Assembly: GCA_934271465.1 (NCBI GenBank)
Contig: CAKQRQ010000012.1
Location: 1 to 44,632 of the forward strand
Direction of reading: 5' to 3'
Length of the DNA: 44,632 bases
Origin: an uncultured Alphaproteobacteria bacterium
GTDB lineage: Bacteria > Pseudomonadota > Alphaproteobacteria > RF32 > CAG-239
Part shown: piece after piece, positions 16,961 to 25,805 of the stretch
How positions within the stretch are numbered: position 1 is the first letter of the stretch
How the letters are laid out: the number at the start of each line of letters is the position of its first letter
Program-made: the position numbers and the translations under genes
Notes under the pieces: model-generated
Database searches by the model: none
Seen by the model: the letters and a program-made list of their open reading frames with translations, nothing else
Told to the model about the DNA's origin: nothing

Positions 16961-18287
16961 GGCTTTTCTCCTCCGGACATAAAATCCCCGTCACTTGTGC
17001 CGTCTGCGTGCGCAAAAGCTCAAACACCCGTCGGACATCTTCCTCTTGAACCGCCTGAATATCAGCCTCATAATCCGTCAAAATATCAAGCCCCGTTCCC
17101 GTAGCCGCCAAATAGCCGGCCAGCTGCGCCGACATCTGCGGACTGTCTTCCAAATAAACCTGATCGGCAAGCATTTTTTGTTTGACTTTTTTCAACTCTT
17201 TTGAAGTCAGATTTTTAACGGCCTGCGCCACGGCCGAGTCAATCTTTTTAAGAAATGAAGCATCTACCTCATTTTTCACAGGAACAAAAGTCATCGAAAA
17301 AGTCCCCGCATGACGGCTGATACCACTGTAATCAACATCAAGCCCGACAAGAAGTTTATCCCTGAGCACCAATTTTTGATACAAAGGTGCTGTCTCGTCC
17401 CCTGCCAAATAAGAGCTCAAGACATCCAGCGCATAAGCTGTTTTCTTGTCCTGCTTAAACGAGGGAACGGCATAAATCCTGCTGACAAGGCATTTTTGAA
17501 CATCAGGCAAAGACATCTCAACCTGAGCCCGATATTTTTTTGGAAGTTCAGGAAAAACAGTCTGTTGAACATCAGACTTAACCCAATGCCCATAATATTT
17601 TTGGGCCAACCGACGCGCTGTTGCCACCTCAATATCACCGGCCAACACCAAAACGGCATTATTGGGCGCATAGTAAGTTTTGTAAAAATCAGCCACATCT
17701 TTTTTGCTCAAAGATTGAATTTCTTTATCTGTTCCCGTGACCGGATTGGCAAAAGGATGATCCTGCCACAAAACCCGCCGAATTTTCTCAAAAAACAAAG
17801 CTGTCGGGTTATTATCGACCCGCTGTTTGCGCTCCTGATACACAATCTGGCGCTCGGTTTCAAAATCAGACTCTTTCAAAAAAAGCCCATCCGCCCTATC
17901 AGCTTCCAAAAACATCAACAATTCCAAACGGCTGATATCGGCCAACTGATGATAAGCCGTGACTTCTTGAGAGGTAAAAGCATTACTTTCCGCACCGTTT
18001 TCTTCCAACAGACGATTAAGCGCCTGTCCCTCGACTTTTTCCGTCCCGCGAAACATCAAATGCTCAAGCAAATGCGCCGAACCGCCCTTGCCTGCCGCCT
18101 CATCTGCGGCGCCGCTCTTATAAAACAACATCTGCTGAACAATCGGCGCCTTGTGGTTTTCAAGCACAATAACCTCAAGCCCGTTATCCAAGAAAAAGCG
18201 CTCAGACACAAGCCCCTTTGCTTGTCCCTCAATAGAAAAGCAAGCCCCAAAACCAAGCAAAAACAAAAAAAGTCTTCTCAGCATCAA
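16953..18287 (-). CDS. M16 family zinc metallopeptidase, catalytic subunit
   Basis: 444 residues. A signal peptide spans about 1-24 (MMLRRLFLFLLGFGACFS...AKG). The inverted zinc motif is at residues 72-76, HLLEH, with the third ligand region DFETERQIVYQERKQR near 140. The second lobe is typical. It probably works in the periplasm on peptides or misfolded envelope proteins together with the non-catalytic homologue next to it. It begins three bases past the small lipoprotein gene and its last eight bases overlap the next gene, so the two are surely co-translated. Confidence 0.95.
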   Translation of the reverse strand: MMLRRLFLFLLGFGACFSIEGQAKGLVSERFFLDNGLEVIVLENHKAPIVQQMLFYKSGAADEAAGKGGSAHLLEHLMFRGTEKVEGQALNRLLEENGAESNAFTSQEVTAYHQLADISRLELLMFLEADRADGLFLKESDFETERQIVYQERKQRVDNNPTALFFEKIRRVLWQDHPFANPVTGTDKEIQSLSKKDVADFYKTYYAPNNAVLVLAGDIEVATARRLAQKYYGHWVKSDVQQTVFPELPKKYRAQVEMSLPDVQKCLVSRIYAVPSFKQDKKTAYALDVLSSYLAGDETAPLYQKLVLRDKLLVGLDVDYSGISRHAGTFSMTFVPVKNEVDASFLKKIDSAVAQAVKNLTSKELKKVKQKMLADQVYLEDSPQMSAQLAGYLAATGTGLDILTDYEADIQAVQEEDVRRVFELLRTQTAQVTGILCPEEKSHE

Positions 18288-18290
18288 AAC

Positions 18291-18473
18291 CTACTCGACT
18301 GCAGGATGAGAAACTTCCGGACGAACATCAAACTCCGGCGGCAAAGACAAAGGCGCACGTTGTTCAACCTGTGTTTCATCAGGAGACGGACGCGACAACC
18401 CGAGCTTTTCTTTGGTTAATCCGCAGGCCGACAACAGCCCGAGCATACATATCATTGTCAAAACAACTCTCAT
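18291..18473 (-). CDS. Small lipoprotein, DUF3035-like
   Basis: 60 residues: a signal with lipobox LLSAC (about residues 13-17), then a short mature part with EKLGLSRPSPDET and LSLPPEFDVRPEV. That last stretch and the position between lspA and the M16 genes match the DUF3035 lipoproteins seen in many alphaproteobacteria. It is shorter than most members and may represent the minimal form. The ATG overlaps the lspA stop by four bases. It is presumably lipidated and then processed by the LspA peptidase encoded immediately upstream. Confidence 0.8.
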   Translation of the reverse strand: MRVVLTMICMLGLLSACGLTKEKLGLSRPSPDETQVEQRAPLSLPPEFDVRPEVSHPAVE

Positions 18474-18955
18474 TTTTTTCCCTCTCTTTTCAACTTAAAT
18501 TGCGCCGCCTGTATAATAACAACCGCCGCGCCGATACAAATACAGCTGTCCGCCAGATTAAACGCCGGCCAATGCCAATCTTCAATATGAAAATCCAAAA
18601 AGTCAAACACGGCGCCGCTCATAATGCGGTCAATCACATTACCGGCCGCTCCGCCCATAATCAAACCCAAAGCTGCCTGCGTCAAACGATTTGTCTCATT
18701 TCTGAGCCAATGAAACAGCATCAAAATAATGATAATGGCAAGCCCTGACAAAATCCAAACGCCCAAATGCCCGTAATCATTCAACATCGAAAAGCTGACC
18801 CCCGTATTCCATGCGCGGACAATGTTAAAATAAGGACACACAGACACATAAGCGGCCTGTCCCAAAAACTCGTGTAAAATATAATATTTGCTCAGCTGAT
18901 CTGCAACAACCACCGCCAAAGCTATTCCCAAACCCAAAAACACGGCCGATTTCAT
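18470..18955 (-). CDS. lspA: Lipoprotein signal peptidase (signal peptidase II)
   Basis: 161 residues, four membrane helices. It cleaves the signal of prolipoproteins after lipid transfer in the inner membrane. The two catalytic aspartates lie in the expected elements: GNVIDRI (about residue 106) and FNLADSCICIG (about 136). VVADQLSKYYI near the N-terminus and WNTGVSFSML are also typical. It heads the operon lspA - lipoprotein - M16 - M16 - pgi - mutL - zip. ileS, a frequent neighbour elsewhere, is absent upstream. Confidence 0.96.
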   Translation of the reverse strand: MKSAVFLGLGIALAVVVADQLSKYYILHEFLGQAAYVSVCPYFNIVRAWNTGVSFSMLNDYGHLGVWILSGLAIIIILMLFHWLRNETNRLTQAALGLIMGGAAGNVIDRIMSGAVFDFLDFHIEDWHWPAFNLADSCICIGAAVVIIQAAQFKLKREGKK

Positions 18956-19047
18956 CCTTTCTTATCAACAATAAACCTAAATCGGAGTTTAGGGCAAAAA
19001 ACGCTTAATCTCAAGTTGCCGAACCAAGATACGCACAAAAAAGCGCA

Positions 19048-20001
19048 TTAAAACATTTTTTTCTTGCGGAAAAACAAAATAACAAAAATCGTCAAAACAG
19101 CCGACGCCGCAACCACATACCAAAACCCGAGAGGACTTTCCGTTAAAGGCAGCCCGACATTCATTCCCCAAAAACTCGCCAACATCGTCGGAATGGAAAG
19201 AATAATCGTAATCGCGGCCAAAAACTTCATAACCTGATTAACATTATTGTTAATCACAGATGCAAACCCGTCCATCATACTTTCCAAAATGGTTCGATGC
19301 ATATCCACCATCTCGATGGCCTGTTTATTTTCAATCAAAACATCTTCCAGCAAGTCAATATCATCTTCACTGAAATCGGCCACCGCGGAAATACTTTTGA
19401 CCCTGACCATACGCAAAAGCTTTTGCAAAACCAGCTGATTATCACGCAAAGCGGTTGTAAAATAAACCAAAGACTTCTGAATTTCCATCAGTTGAAAAAG
19501 TTCTTTATTATTGGTCGTGTTGCGCAGATTATATTCAATAGTTTCTGTTTTGCGGTTGATAATCTTGAGGTATCTTTGGAAAAACTGCGTTGCCTTAAAC
19601 AAAATATCCAGCATCAGCCGCGTGCGCTCCTGCGTATTAAAAGTCTTGGCGGTCGACTTGGTAAAAGAACCCAAAATGCGATTCTCTTTAGAGCACAACG
19701 TTACAAAACTTTTCGGCGCAAAAATCATCGAACACGGAATAGTATCAAACTGCCCCTCATCATCCAACAACGGTAAATTGACAATAACCATAAAATTATT
19801 ATCCTCATGCTCAATGCGCGAGCGTTCATCAATATCCAAAGAACTTTTTAGAGCCTCAACATCCCAGCCGATCCATTTTGAAACTTTTTCAAGTTCCTCA
19901 TTATCGGGGTTAATCATATTAATCCACGACCCCGGATACAATCTGTTTTTCTTCAGTTTAACGAGTTTACTGTTCGCATCTGTCCGACAAACCTTAAACA
20001 T
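19048..20001 (-). CDS. corA: CorA-like magnesium/divalent cation transporter
   Basis: 317 residues. The N-terminal cytoplasmic alpha/beta domain leads into a long helix and two C-terminal membrane segments. The first membrane helix ends with the signature SFWGMN (residues near 285), and the second is followed by a basic tail, RKKKMF. These are the hallmarks of the pentameric CorA channel for Mg(II), and in some members Co(II) or Ni(II). It is a separate unit 92 bases upstream of lspA. Ribosome site AGGAGG is seen 8 bases before the start. Confidence 0.93.
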   Translation of the reverse strand: MFKVCRTDANSKLVKLKKNRLYPGSWINMINPDNEELEKVSKWIGWDVEALKSSLDIDERSRIEHEDNNFMVIVNLPLLDDEGQFDTIPCSMIFAPKSFVTLCSKENRILGSFTKSTAKTFNTQERTRLMLDILFKATQFFQRYLKIINRKTETIEYNLRNTTNNKELFQLMEIQKSLVYFTTALRDNQLVLQKLLRMVRVKSISAVADFSEDDIDLLEDVLIENKQAIEMVDMHRTILESMMDGFASVINNNVNQVMKFLAAITIILSIPTMLASFWGMNVGLPLTESPLGFWYVVAASAVLTIFVILFFRKKKMF

Positions 20002-20085
20002 AAGCTTGAACCTCCTCTTTTAACCGATAAGAAAATACTAAAAAATCTATAGGCAGCTCCGTTGGGCATAAAAAAAAGCTTTAGT

Positions 20086-20172
20086 TGGTGCGGCCAAAAG
20101 GACTTGAACCTTCACGGGAGTGCTCCCACAACCACCTCAAGGTTGCGCGTCTACCAATTCCGCCATGGCCGC
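20086..20172 (-). tRNA. tRNA-Leu (GAG)
   Basis: 87 nt on the minus strand with encoded CCA and a long variable arm (GTGGGAGCACTCCCGT). Acceptor GCGGCCA pairs with TGGCCGC; the anticodon stem CAACC/GGTTG encloses TTGAGGT, giving anticodon GAG; the T loop is TTCAAGT. Confidence 0.96.
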
Positions 20173-20249
20173 CTTGTTTTGTGTCTAACCAATAAAGCTG
20201 TCACCAGAGATAAAACACAAATAAAAAATAATCAAGCTTTTTTTTCAAT

Positions 20250-20801
20250 TTAATATAAATTTATTCTGGCAAAGAACAGGGCGACATTGCCGAAGTTCTT
20301 CATTCCCGGAACATATGCCAAATGAAAGGCCAGCTTTTTATACTCGATTCCGGCAATCGGAAGCGGCATCGGAATAGGAATATAGGCATATTCATGCCGC
20401 TGCGTCATTCCTATCGTATACCCGATGCCGGCTTTCCAATCCCCTGAACAATCCAAAGCCCAGTTTTTTTGATAAGCAAATCCGGCAACCGTCTCAAGCT
20501 TATAGTTTGAATCCTTGAACGCAAACGCATACAGCCCATACCAATTGCCTTTTTCATCATACACGGACTTTCCAAGTCCAAATCCTAAAGCTGCCTCGTT
20601 ATATTTGGAAATATGCTCATCATCATACGCCAACCTGTTATGCCAGGCATAAAAAGGCACATAAGCATCATAATGATCCGAGCGCCAAACATATTTGGCC
20701 TCTTCCCAAGTATGCTTACCCCATTCCTTAAGCTCAAAAGCTTGAACAGAACCGGCAAGAAAACAAAGCAAAACCGTCCACAAAAAAGCAGTTTTTCTCA
20801 T
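20250..20801 (-). CDS. pagP: PagP-like lipid A palmitoyltransferase
   Basis: 183 residues. A signal peptide (MRKTAFLWTVLLCFLAGSVQA) precedes an amphipathic helix and an eight-strand barrel. The enzyme transfers palmitate from phospholipid to lipid A in the outer membrane. Compared with E. coli PagP as I recall it, the segments FYAWHNRLAYD, GFGLGKSVYDEKGNWYGLYAFAFKDS and YIPIPMPLPIAG align well, and the catalytic His (in WHNR) and Asp-Ser pair (in KDS) are kept. The C-terminus ends in an aromatic residue (FFARINLY), typical for barrel insertion by Bam. It lies 44 bases past the pyrG stop, possibly in the same transcript. PagP is best known from gammaproteobacteria, so transfer is possible. Confidence 0.9.
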   Translation of the reverse strand: MRKTAFLWTVLLCFLAGSVQAFELKEWGKHTWEEAKYVWRSDHYDAYVPFYAWHNRLAYDDEHISKYNEAALGFGLGKSVYDEKGNWYGLYAFAFKDSNYKLETVAGFAYQKNWALDCSGDWKAGIGYTIGMTQRHEYAYIPIPMPLPIAGIEYKKLAFHLAYVPGMKNFGNVALFFARINLY

Positions 20802-20845
20802 CAGGAATCTCGTAATTGATACGTTTTTAATTGCTGATGTATGTA

Positions 20846-22483
20846 TTAAATCAAACGGCTTTTGTCAATAGCTGCTTTCACAAAAGACACAAATAAAGGC
20901 GCTGGGTCAAATGGTTTGGACTTAAGCTCCGGATGAAACTGAACAGCCAAAAACCACGGATGCTCTTTGATTTCAACAATTTCAGGAAGCTTTCCGTCCG
21001 GTGATTTACCTGAAATATCCATTCCTGAGCGTCTGAGCGCATCGGCATACTTCATATTAACCTCATAACGATGGCGGTGTCTTTCGGAAATATGCGTTTT
21101 GCCATAAACCTTGGCCGCCAAAGAATTAGGCTCCAACACACACTCATAAGCGCCCAAGCGCATTGTGCCGCCCAAATCGCCGTCTTTGTGGCGAATTTGT
21201 TTGGCGCCTTCTTTATCCCATTCCGTCATCAGACCGACAACCGGCTCACAATTCGGATCAAATTCGGTTGTGCCGGCATTTTTAATTCCGGCAACGTTGC
21301 GCATAGTTTCAATAACGGCCATCTGCATTCCAAAACAAATTCCCAAAAACGGAATTTTATGCTCGCGCGCATATTTAATGGCGGCAATCTTACCTTCTGT
21401 GCCGCGTTGACCGAATCCGCCCGGAACCAAAATACCGCTGACATCGGCCAAATGCGCTTCAGGCGATTCTTTTTCCAACAATTCCGAATCTATCCATTTG
21501 ACTTTAACTTTGTATTTGTTGGCAATACCGCCGTGAGTCAAAGCCTCATTTAAAGACTTATAAGCCTCCAACAGTTGCGTATATTTGCCCACAACGGCGA
21601 TTCGAACCTCGCCCTCGGGGTGGCGCAGATTTTCCAAAATCTTTTCCCATTTGCTCAAATCGGGCTCTTTATCGCAGTTAACCCCGAAATGACGACAAAC
21701 GGCCTTATCCATTCCCTCTTTGGAATAAGACAGCGGCACCTGATAAATACTGCTGACATCAAGCGCGGCAATAACGTTTTCTTCCCTTATGTTGCAAAAG
21801 AGCGCAATTTTACGTTTTTCATTCTGAGGAATTTCCATCTGAGACCGGCACAAAAGCATATCCGGCTGAATTCCGTATTCCTGCAATTTTTTAACCGAGT
21901 GCTGCGTCGGCTTGGTCTTCAGTTCGCCGGCCGCCGGAATATACGGCAAAAGCGTCACATGAATAAACATGGCGCGCTCGCGACCAAGCTCATAAGCAAC
22001 CTGACGAATCGCCTCCAAATAAGGCTGTCCTTCAATATCGCCGACTGTTCCGCCGATTTCGCACAAAACAAAATCCTCATCTGTAATATCCGACAGAATA
22101 AAATTCTTAATCTCGTTGGTGACATGCGGAATAACCTGAATAGTCGCCCCCAAATAATCGCCGTGGCGCTCTTTATCAATCACGCGCTGATAAATTTTTC
22201 CGGTCGTGATACTGTCCGTCTTGTGGCACGGGACACCCGAAAAGCGCTCATAATGCCCCAAATCCAAGTCTGTTTCGGCGCCGTCGTCAGTCACAAAAAC
22301 CTCGCCGTGCTGATAAGGGCTCATTGTGCCTGGGTCAACATTCAAATACGGATCCAGCTTGCGCATCCTGACCTTAAACCCTCTTCCCTGCAAAATAGAA
22401 GCCAATGATGCCGAGGCCAGCCCTTTTCCGAGAGAAGAAACCACACCGCCCGTAATGAATATAAATTTTGTATTTTCAGACAT
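20846..22483 (-). CDS. pyrG: CTP synthase
   Basis: 545 residues. It makes CTP from UTP using glutamine and ATP in the cytoplasm. The N-terminal synthetase begins with FIFITGGVVSSLGKGL and contains KLDPYLNVDPGTMSP. The C-terminal class I glutamine amidotransferase has the nucleophile in FLGICFGMQ and the His-Glu pair in QFHPELKSKP. It follows secG by about 100 bases and a terminator, in the order tpiA - secG - pyrG found in many alphaproteobacteria. Confidence 0.98.
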   Translation of the reverse strand: MSENTKFIFITGGVVSSLGKGLASASLASILQGRGFKVRMRKLDPYLNVDPGTMSPYQHGEVFVTDDGAETDLDLGHYERFSGVPCHKTDSITTGKIYQRVIDKERHGDYLGATIQVIPHVTNEIKNFILSDITDEDFVLCEIGGTVGDIEGQPYLEAIRQVAYELGRERAMFIHVTLLPYIPAAGELKTKPTQHSVKKLQEYGIQPDMLLCRSQMEIPQNEKRKIALFCNIREENVIAALDVSSIYQVPLSYSKEGMDKAVCRHFGVNCDKEPDLSKWEKILENLRHPEGEVRIAVVGKYTQLLEAYKSLNEALTHGGIANKYKVKVKWIDSELLEKESPEAHLADVSGILVPGGFGQRGTEGKIAAIKYAREHKIPFLGICFGMQMAVIETMRNVAGIKNAGTTEFDPNCEPVVGLMTEWDKEGAKQIRHKDGDLGGTMRLGAYECVLEPNSLAAKVYGKTHISERHRHRYEVNMKYADALRRSGMDISGKSPDGKLPEIVEIKEHPWFLAVQFHPELKSKPFDPAPLFVSFVKAAIDKSRLI

Positions 22484-22518
22484 ATATCTAATCCTTTTCG
22501 TCCACGACCATAAAGTGA

Positions 22519-22556
22519 AAAAGGCATCTTCCGTTTTTATCGGAAAGATGCCTTTG
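22519..22556 (-). terminator. Intrinsic terminator between secG and pyrG
   Basis: A stem of about 15 pairs (AAAGGCATCTTCCG with CGGAAAGATGCCTTT, one bulge) followed by TTTTT on the minus strand. It ends tpiA-secG transcripts, so pyrG likely has its own promoter in the 36 bases downstream or depends on read-through. Confidence 0.85.
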
Positions 22557-22585
22557 TTTTTAACATGTTATATTAAGCAAGCTCA

Positions 22586-22912
22586 TTACTTTTCAGCCAC
22601 CGGAGCTTGCGGAGCCAAAGGCTCTTGCGGCAGGTTTTGCTCAGCCGCGGCTCTGTCCACAAGCGACACAGCAGGTTTTGCCTGACCGCGGTAATACAGA
22701 GCTAAAGAAATACTTGTGACAAAAAGCAGCGTTGCCAAAACGGCTGTTGTCCTTGTCAACAGGTTTCCCGTGCCGCGGGCGCTCAAAAAGCTCGAAGCTC
22801 CCGATCCGCCGCCCAGTCCGTCCAAAGCACCGCCGGTCGACCGCTGCATCAAAATGCATGCGACCAAAAAAATGCACACCATCAAATGAACAACCAATAA
22901 AAATGTTCCCAT
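22586..22912 (-). CDS. secG: Preprotein translocase subunit SecG
   Basis: 108 residues. Two membrane helices (about 3-20 and 55-75) are separated by the conserved loop ILMQRSTGGALDGLGGGSG and SARGTGNLLTRTTA. SecG assists SecYE in moving proteins through the inner membrane. The C-terminal 30 residues are Pro/Ala/Gln-rich (PQEPLAPQAP), as common in alphaproteobacterial SecG. It starts 35 bases past the tpiA stop. Confidence 0.96.
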   Translation of the reverse strand: MGTFLLVVHLMVCIFLVACILMQRSTGGALDGLGGGSGASSFLSARGTGNLLTRTTAVLATLLFVTSISLALYYRGQAKPAVSLVDRAAAEQNLPQEPLAPQAPVAEK

Positions 22913-22947
22913 CAGTTTCTATCCTTTTTCAGTTTTTCTCAAAAAAA

Positions 22948-23706
22948 TTAACAACCGGCGTTATCCGCAATCGCCATAAAGTCCTGCGCCTTCAGGCTGG
23001 CGCCGCCGATAAGGGCGCCGTCTACATCAGGCAAAGACAAAAATTCTTTGGCGTTGGACGGTTTAACCGATCCGCCGTATAAAATGCGCATTTTGTTGGC
23101 TTCGGCCTTGCCGAGTTTTTGGGCCAAAACGGCTCTGACCGCCGCATGCACATCTTCAACATCTTTGGCTGTCGGCGTTTTACCCGTTCCAATAGCCCAA
23201 ACCGGCTCATAAGCAATAACCGTGTCCGCAGCTTTAGCATCTGCCGGAACAGAACCTTTAACTTGTTTGGAGCAGACATCAATTGTTTTGCCCGCGTCAC
23301 GCTGAGCCAAAGTCTCGCCGATGCAGATAATCGTCTTCAAACCCGCCTTGTGCGCCGCCTCAACCTTTTGGCAGACAAGTGCGTCGGATTCGCTGTGGTC
23401 GGCGCGGCGTTCGGAGTGACCCAAAATAACATAAGAGCAGCCGGCATCCGTCAACATCAGCGGACTGACATCTCCGGTATGAGCGCCCTTCTCCGCAAAA
23501 TGACAATCCTGCGCGCCCAAAGCGATTCTGGCGCCGCGCAAAGCTTTTTTGACTGTCGTCAACAAGGTAAACGGCGGACAAACCAAAAATTCGCAAGTTC
23601 TTTTCTTGGCTTTAAACAACGCTTTAATCTCCGAAGCCAAAGCCGTTCCCTCTGCCGCGAGTCCGTTCATTTTCCAGTTGCCGGCAATCAACATTTTACG
23701 AGCCAT
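22948..23706 (-). CDS. tpiA: Triosephosphate isomerase
   Basis: 252 residues, the usual length. It interconverts dihydroxyacetone phosphate and glyceraldehyde-3-phosphate. Catalytic elements are in place: GNWKMNG (Lys) at residues 10-16, YVILGHSERR (His) at about 90-99, and VIAYEPVWAIGTG (Glu) at about 162-174, plus the phosphate loop YGGSVKPSN. A ribosome site GGAAGG lies upstream. It is divergent from ppiD across 163 bases. Confidence 0.98.
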   Translation of the reverse strand: MARKMLIAGNWKMNGLAAEGTALASEIKALFKAKKRTCEFLVCPPFTLLTTVKKALRGARIALGAQDCHFAEKGAHTGDVSPLMLTDAGCSYVILGHSERRADHSESDALVCQKVEAAHKAGLKTIICIGETLAQRDAGKTIDVCSKQVKGSVPADAKAADTVIAYEPVWAIGTGKTPTAKDVEDVHAAVRAVLAQKLGKAEANKMRILYGGSVKPSNAKEFLSLPDVDGALIGGASLKAQDFMAIADNAGC

Positions 23707-23793
23707 TTCAGACCTTCCTTTCGTCTTAAAAAATCAAAATTAACCTTTTTTTAGCATATTCAAAAAAACTTTTCAACACCAATATTTGGGGAG

Positions 23794-23821
23794 TTGTATA
23801 AAATAATAAAACGATTATAAT
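23794..23821 (+). promoter_or_regulatory. Sigma-70-type promoter of ppiD
   Basis: TTGTAT (23794-23799) and a perfect TATAAT (23816-23821) are 16 bases apart, 48 bases upstream of the ATG. Confidence 0.6.
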
Positions 23822-23869
23822 CAGGCACAATTATAAATTTCACTTCAGAAAATCGGGAAGTCACTTAAA

Positions 23870-25753
23870 ATGATTACTAAAATTAGAAAATATCAGGATT
23901 CATGGCTGACAAAGGCTATTTTGGCTTTGACAGCCCTCAGCTTTATGTCTTTGTTCGGCATCTCGGGCTATGTCAGCTCCGCGGGTAAAAACCGCGCCGT
24001 AATTAAGGTGGACGATGCCGAGATTTTGCAGGACGAGATGAACAACAAGCTCCAAACAAGTATTCGCAAAGCCCAAAAGATGTTTGGAGACGCTGTTGAG
24101 ATGAACGACGATATGCGCAAGACTCTGCTGTCTAATCTTGTCAAACAAAACTTAAGAGAAATGATTATTTCCCGCGAGGCCGTCAAGCAAGGGGTCAGCA
24201 TCTCGGACGAACTGATTCGCAAAATCATTTCTTCCCAGCCCGAATTTATGGACGCTTCGGGGCGTTTTTCGCCGGAATTGCTGCGCCGCCAGCTCTCTTA
24301 TTTTGATATGAGCGAGCAGGAATATATTTATGACCTCCGGCAAAATGTTTTGAGCCGCCATTTGGTCTTTTCGCCGGTTGAAGGCATTGTCTTCCCCAAA
24401 TTTATGGATAAATATATCGCCCAAATCGAAAACCAACAAAAAATCTTCAATTATATAGAAGTCAATCCGGCAGATTTGAAAATCGACCGCAAGATTTCCC
24501 CTGAAGAAGTCGAACAATATTATGAAGACTTTGCTCCGCAGTTTGAAGAACCCGAAAAACGCGATATGTCTTTTATTGAGCTCAAAACCGCGGATTTATC
24601 CAAAGATTTTATTCCTGAAGAAGACGAAATCAAAGCCTATTATCAGGAAAATTCGGCAGACTATATTACACCTGAAAAACGCCGCGTTTTGCAAATGGTG
24701 TTTGATGACGAGGCGGCTGCCGAGAAAGCTCTCAAAGAAGTCAAATCAGGCAGAGATTTTTATGAAGTTGCCTCTTCTTTGGCGCACCAAGACCGCGAGA
24801 CCACCCTTTTGGGCGATGTTTCTGCCGAGTCGCTCCTGCCGGAGATTGCCGAAGACGTCTTTGATGCCAAAATTAATGAGGTTGTCGGGCCGACAAATTC
24901 GGAATACGGCTGGCATGTGTTGAAAGTTACCAAAATCACACCAAAAAAGGAAACGCCTCTTTCGGCCGTCAGAGCCAAGATTATCTCTGTTTTGCAACAG
25001 GAACAAGCCTATGACCGAGCCTTGAAAACCGTCAACGATATTGAGGACAAAATCGGCGCCGGCGCGGATATCAATGCCATCTCCAAAGAATATAAAGCCA
25101 AAATCTTGACAGTCAAAGGCCTTAAGGAAGACGGAACTTACAAAGCCTTAAGCAACAAAAATTATGCCGATTTGGTTTCCTCGGGCGACTTTTTGGAATT
25201 GGCCTTTTCTTACAATGAAAATGAAATCAGCCAGATGCTTGAGACAGAAGACGGCTTTGTTTTGGCCGTTGTCGACCATATTGAAGACGCGCACCTCAAA
25301 CCCTTGGACGAGGTTCGCGGCGACATTATCAAAATCTGGAGCGAAAACGAAAAATCAGCCATGGCACAAGAAATTGTCAATGATGTTGTGGCGGATTTGG
25401 ACAATGGCGAAACTTTAGCGGATATTGCCTCCAGATTCAAACTCAACCTAAAGACGACAGCCCCTCTCAAACGCGGCTCGGCTTTTGGAAAGCTCAACTC
25501 CATGCAGCTCTCTGATGCTTATCAAACACCGATGGGCGAATATAAGCTTTTGTCTTCCGGCGGCGTTACCACAATCGTAACACCGGTTAAAGTCATCAAC
25601 CACTCACAAGCTGCCTCGACCAAACAGCTGGAAGAAATCAACAGCCGTATGACCAGCGAATTAGAGCAGACATTAGCCTCTAACCTGATAGACGCCTATG
25701 CCAAAGGAATGGACGTCAGAGTTAAATATCGTTTACTCGGTCTTGAAGACTAG
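23870..25753 (+). CDS. ppiD: PpiD-like periplasmic peptidyl-prolyl isomerase / SurA-N chaperone
   Basis: 627 residues. An N-terminal membrane anchor (about residues 15-35) leaves the rest in the periplasm. A SurA-N-like helical region (about 40-200) precedes a parvulin-type domain at about 260-365, with KRRVLQMVFD, ASSLAHQDRETTLLGDVS and GPTNSEYGWHVLKVTKI. The C-terminal half is helical and charged. PpiD proteins sit near the Sec exit and assist folding of newly exported proteins; many are weak isomerases, and the substitutions in the parvulin core here make activity uncertain. Its position divergent to tpiA-secG-pyrG is typical of alphaproteobacteria. Confidence 0.93.
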   Translation: MITKIRKYQDSWLTKAILALTALSFMSLFGISGYVSSAGKNRAVIKVDDAEILQDEMNNKLQTSIRKAQKMFGDAVEMNDDMRKTLLSNLVKQNLREMIISREAVKQGVSISDELIRKIISSQPEFMDASGRFSPELLRRQLSYFDMSEQEYIYDLRQNVLSRHLVFSPVEGIVFPKFMDKYIAQIENQQKIFNYIEVNPADLKIDRKISPEEVEQYYEDFAPQFEEPEKRDMSFIELKTADLSKDFIPEEDEIKAYYQENSADYITPEKRRVLQMVFDDEAAAEKALKEVKSGRDFYEVASSLAHQDRETTLLGDVSAESLLPEIAEDVFDAKINEVVGPTNSEYGWHVLKVTKITPKKETPLSAVRAKIISVLQQEQAYDRALKTVNDIEDKIGAGADINAISKEYKAKILTVKGLKEDGTYKALSNKNYADLVSSGDFLELAFSYNENEISQMLETEDGFVLAVVDHIEDAHLKPLDEVRGDIIKIWSENEKSAMAQEIVNDVVADLDNGETLADIASRFKLNLKTTAPLKRGSAFGKLNSMQLSDAYQTPMGEYKLLSSGGVTTIVTPVKVINHSQAASTKQLEEINSRMTSELEQTLASNLIDAYAKGMDVRVKYRLLGLED

Positions 25754-25774
25754 TCTTAAGACTTTGTTTTTCTC

Positions 25775-25805
25775 AAAAGCACCTCTCCTCAGAGGTGCTT
25801 TTTTT
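25775..25805 (+). terminator. Intrinsic terminator of ppiD
   Basis: AAAGCACCTCT pairs with AGAGGTGCTTT around TCCTC-type loop bases, then a run of T. It lies 22 bases past the stop. Confidence 0.9.

Noticed and set aside
17310..18419. 369-codon plus-strand frame opposite the M16 peptidase
   Set aside because: Antisense to a gene with an intact HLLEH motif; the composition is that of a shadow frame.
20062..20253. Short frame over the tRNA-Leu gene
   Set aside because: The sequence folds as a complete tRNA-Leu; the frame is incidental.
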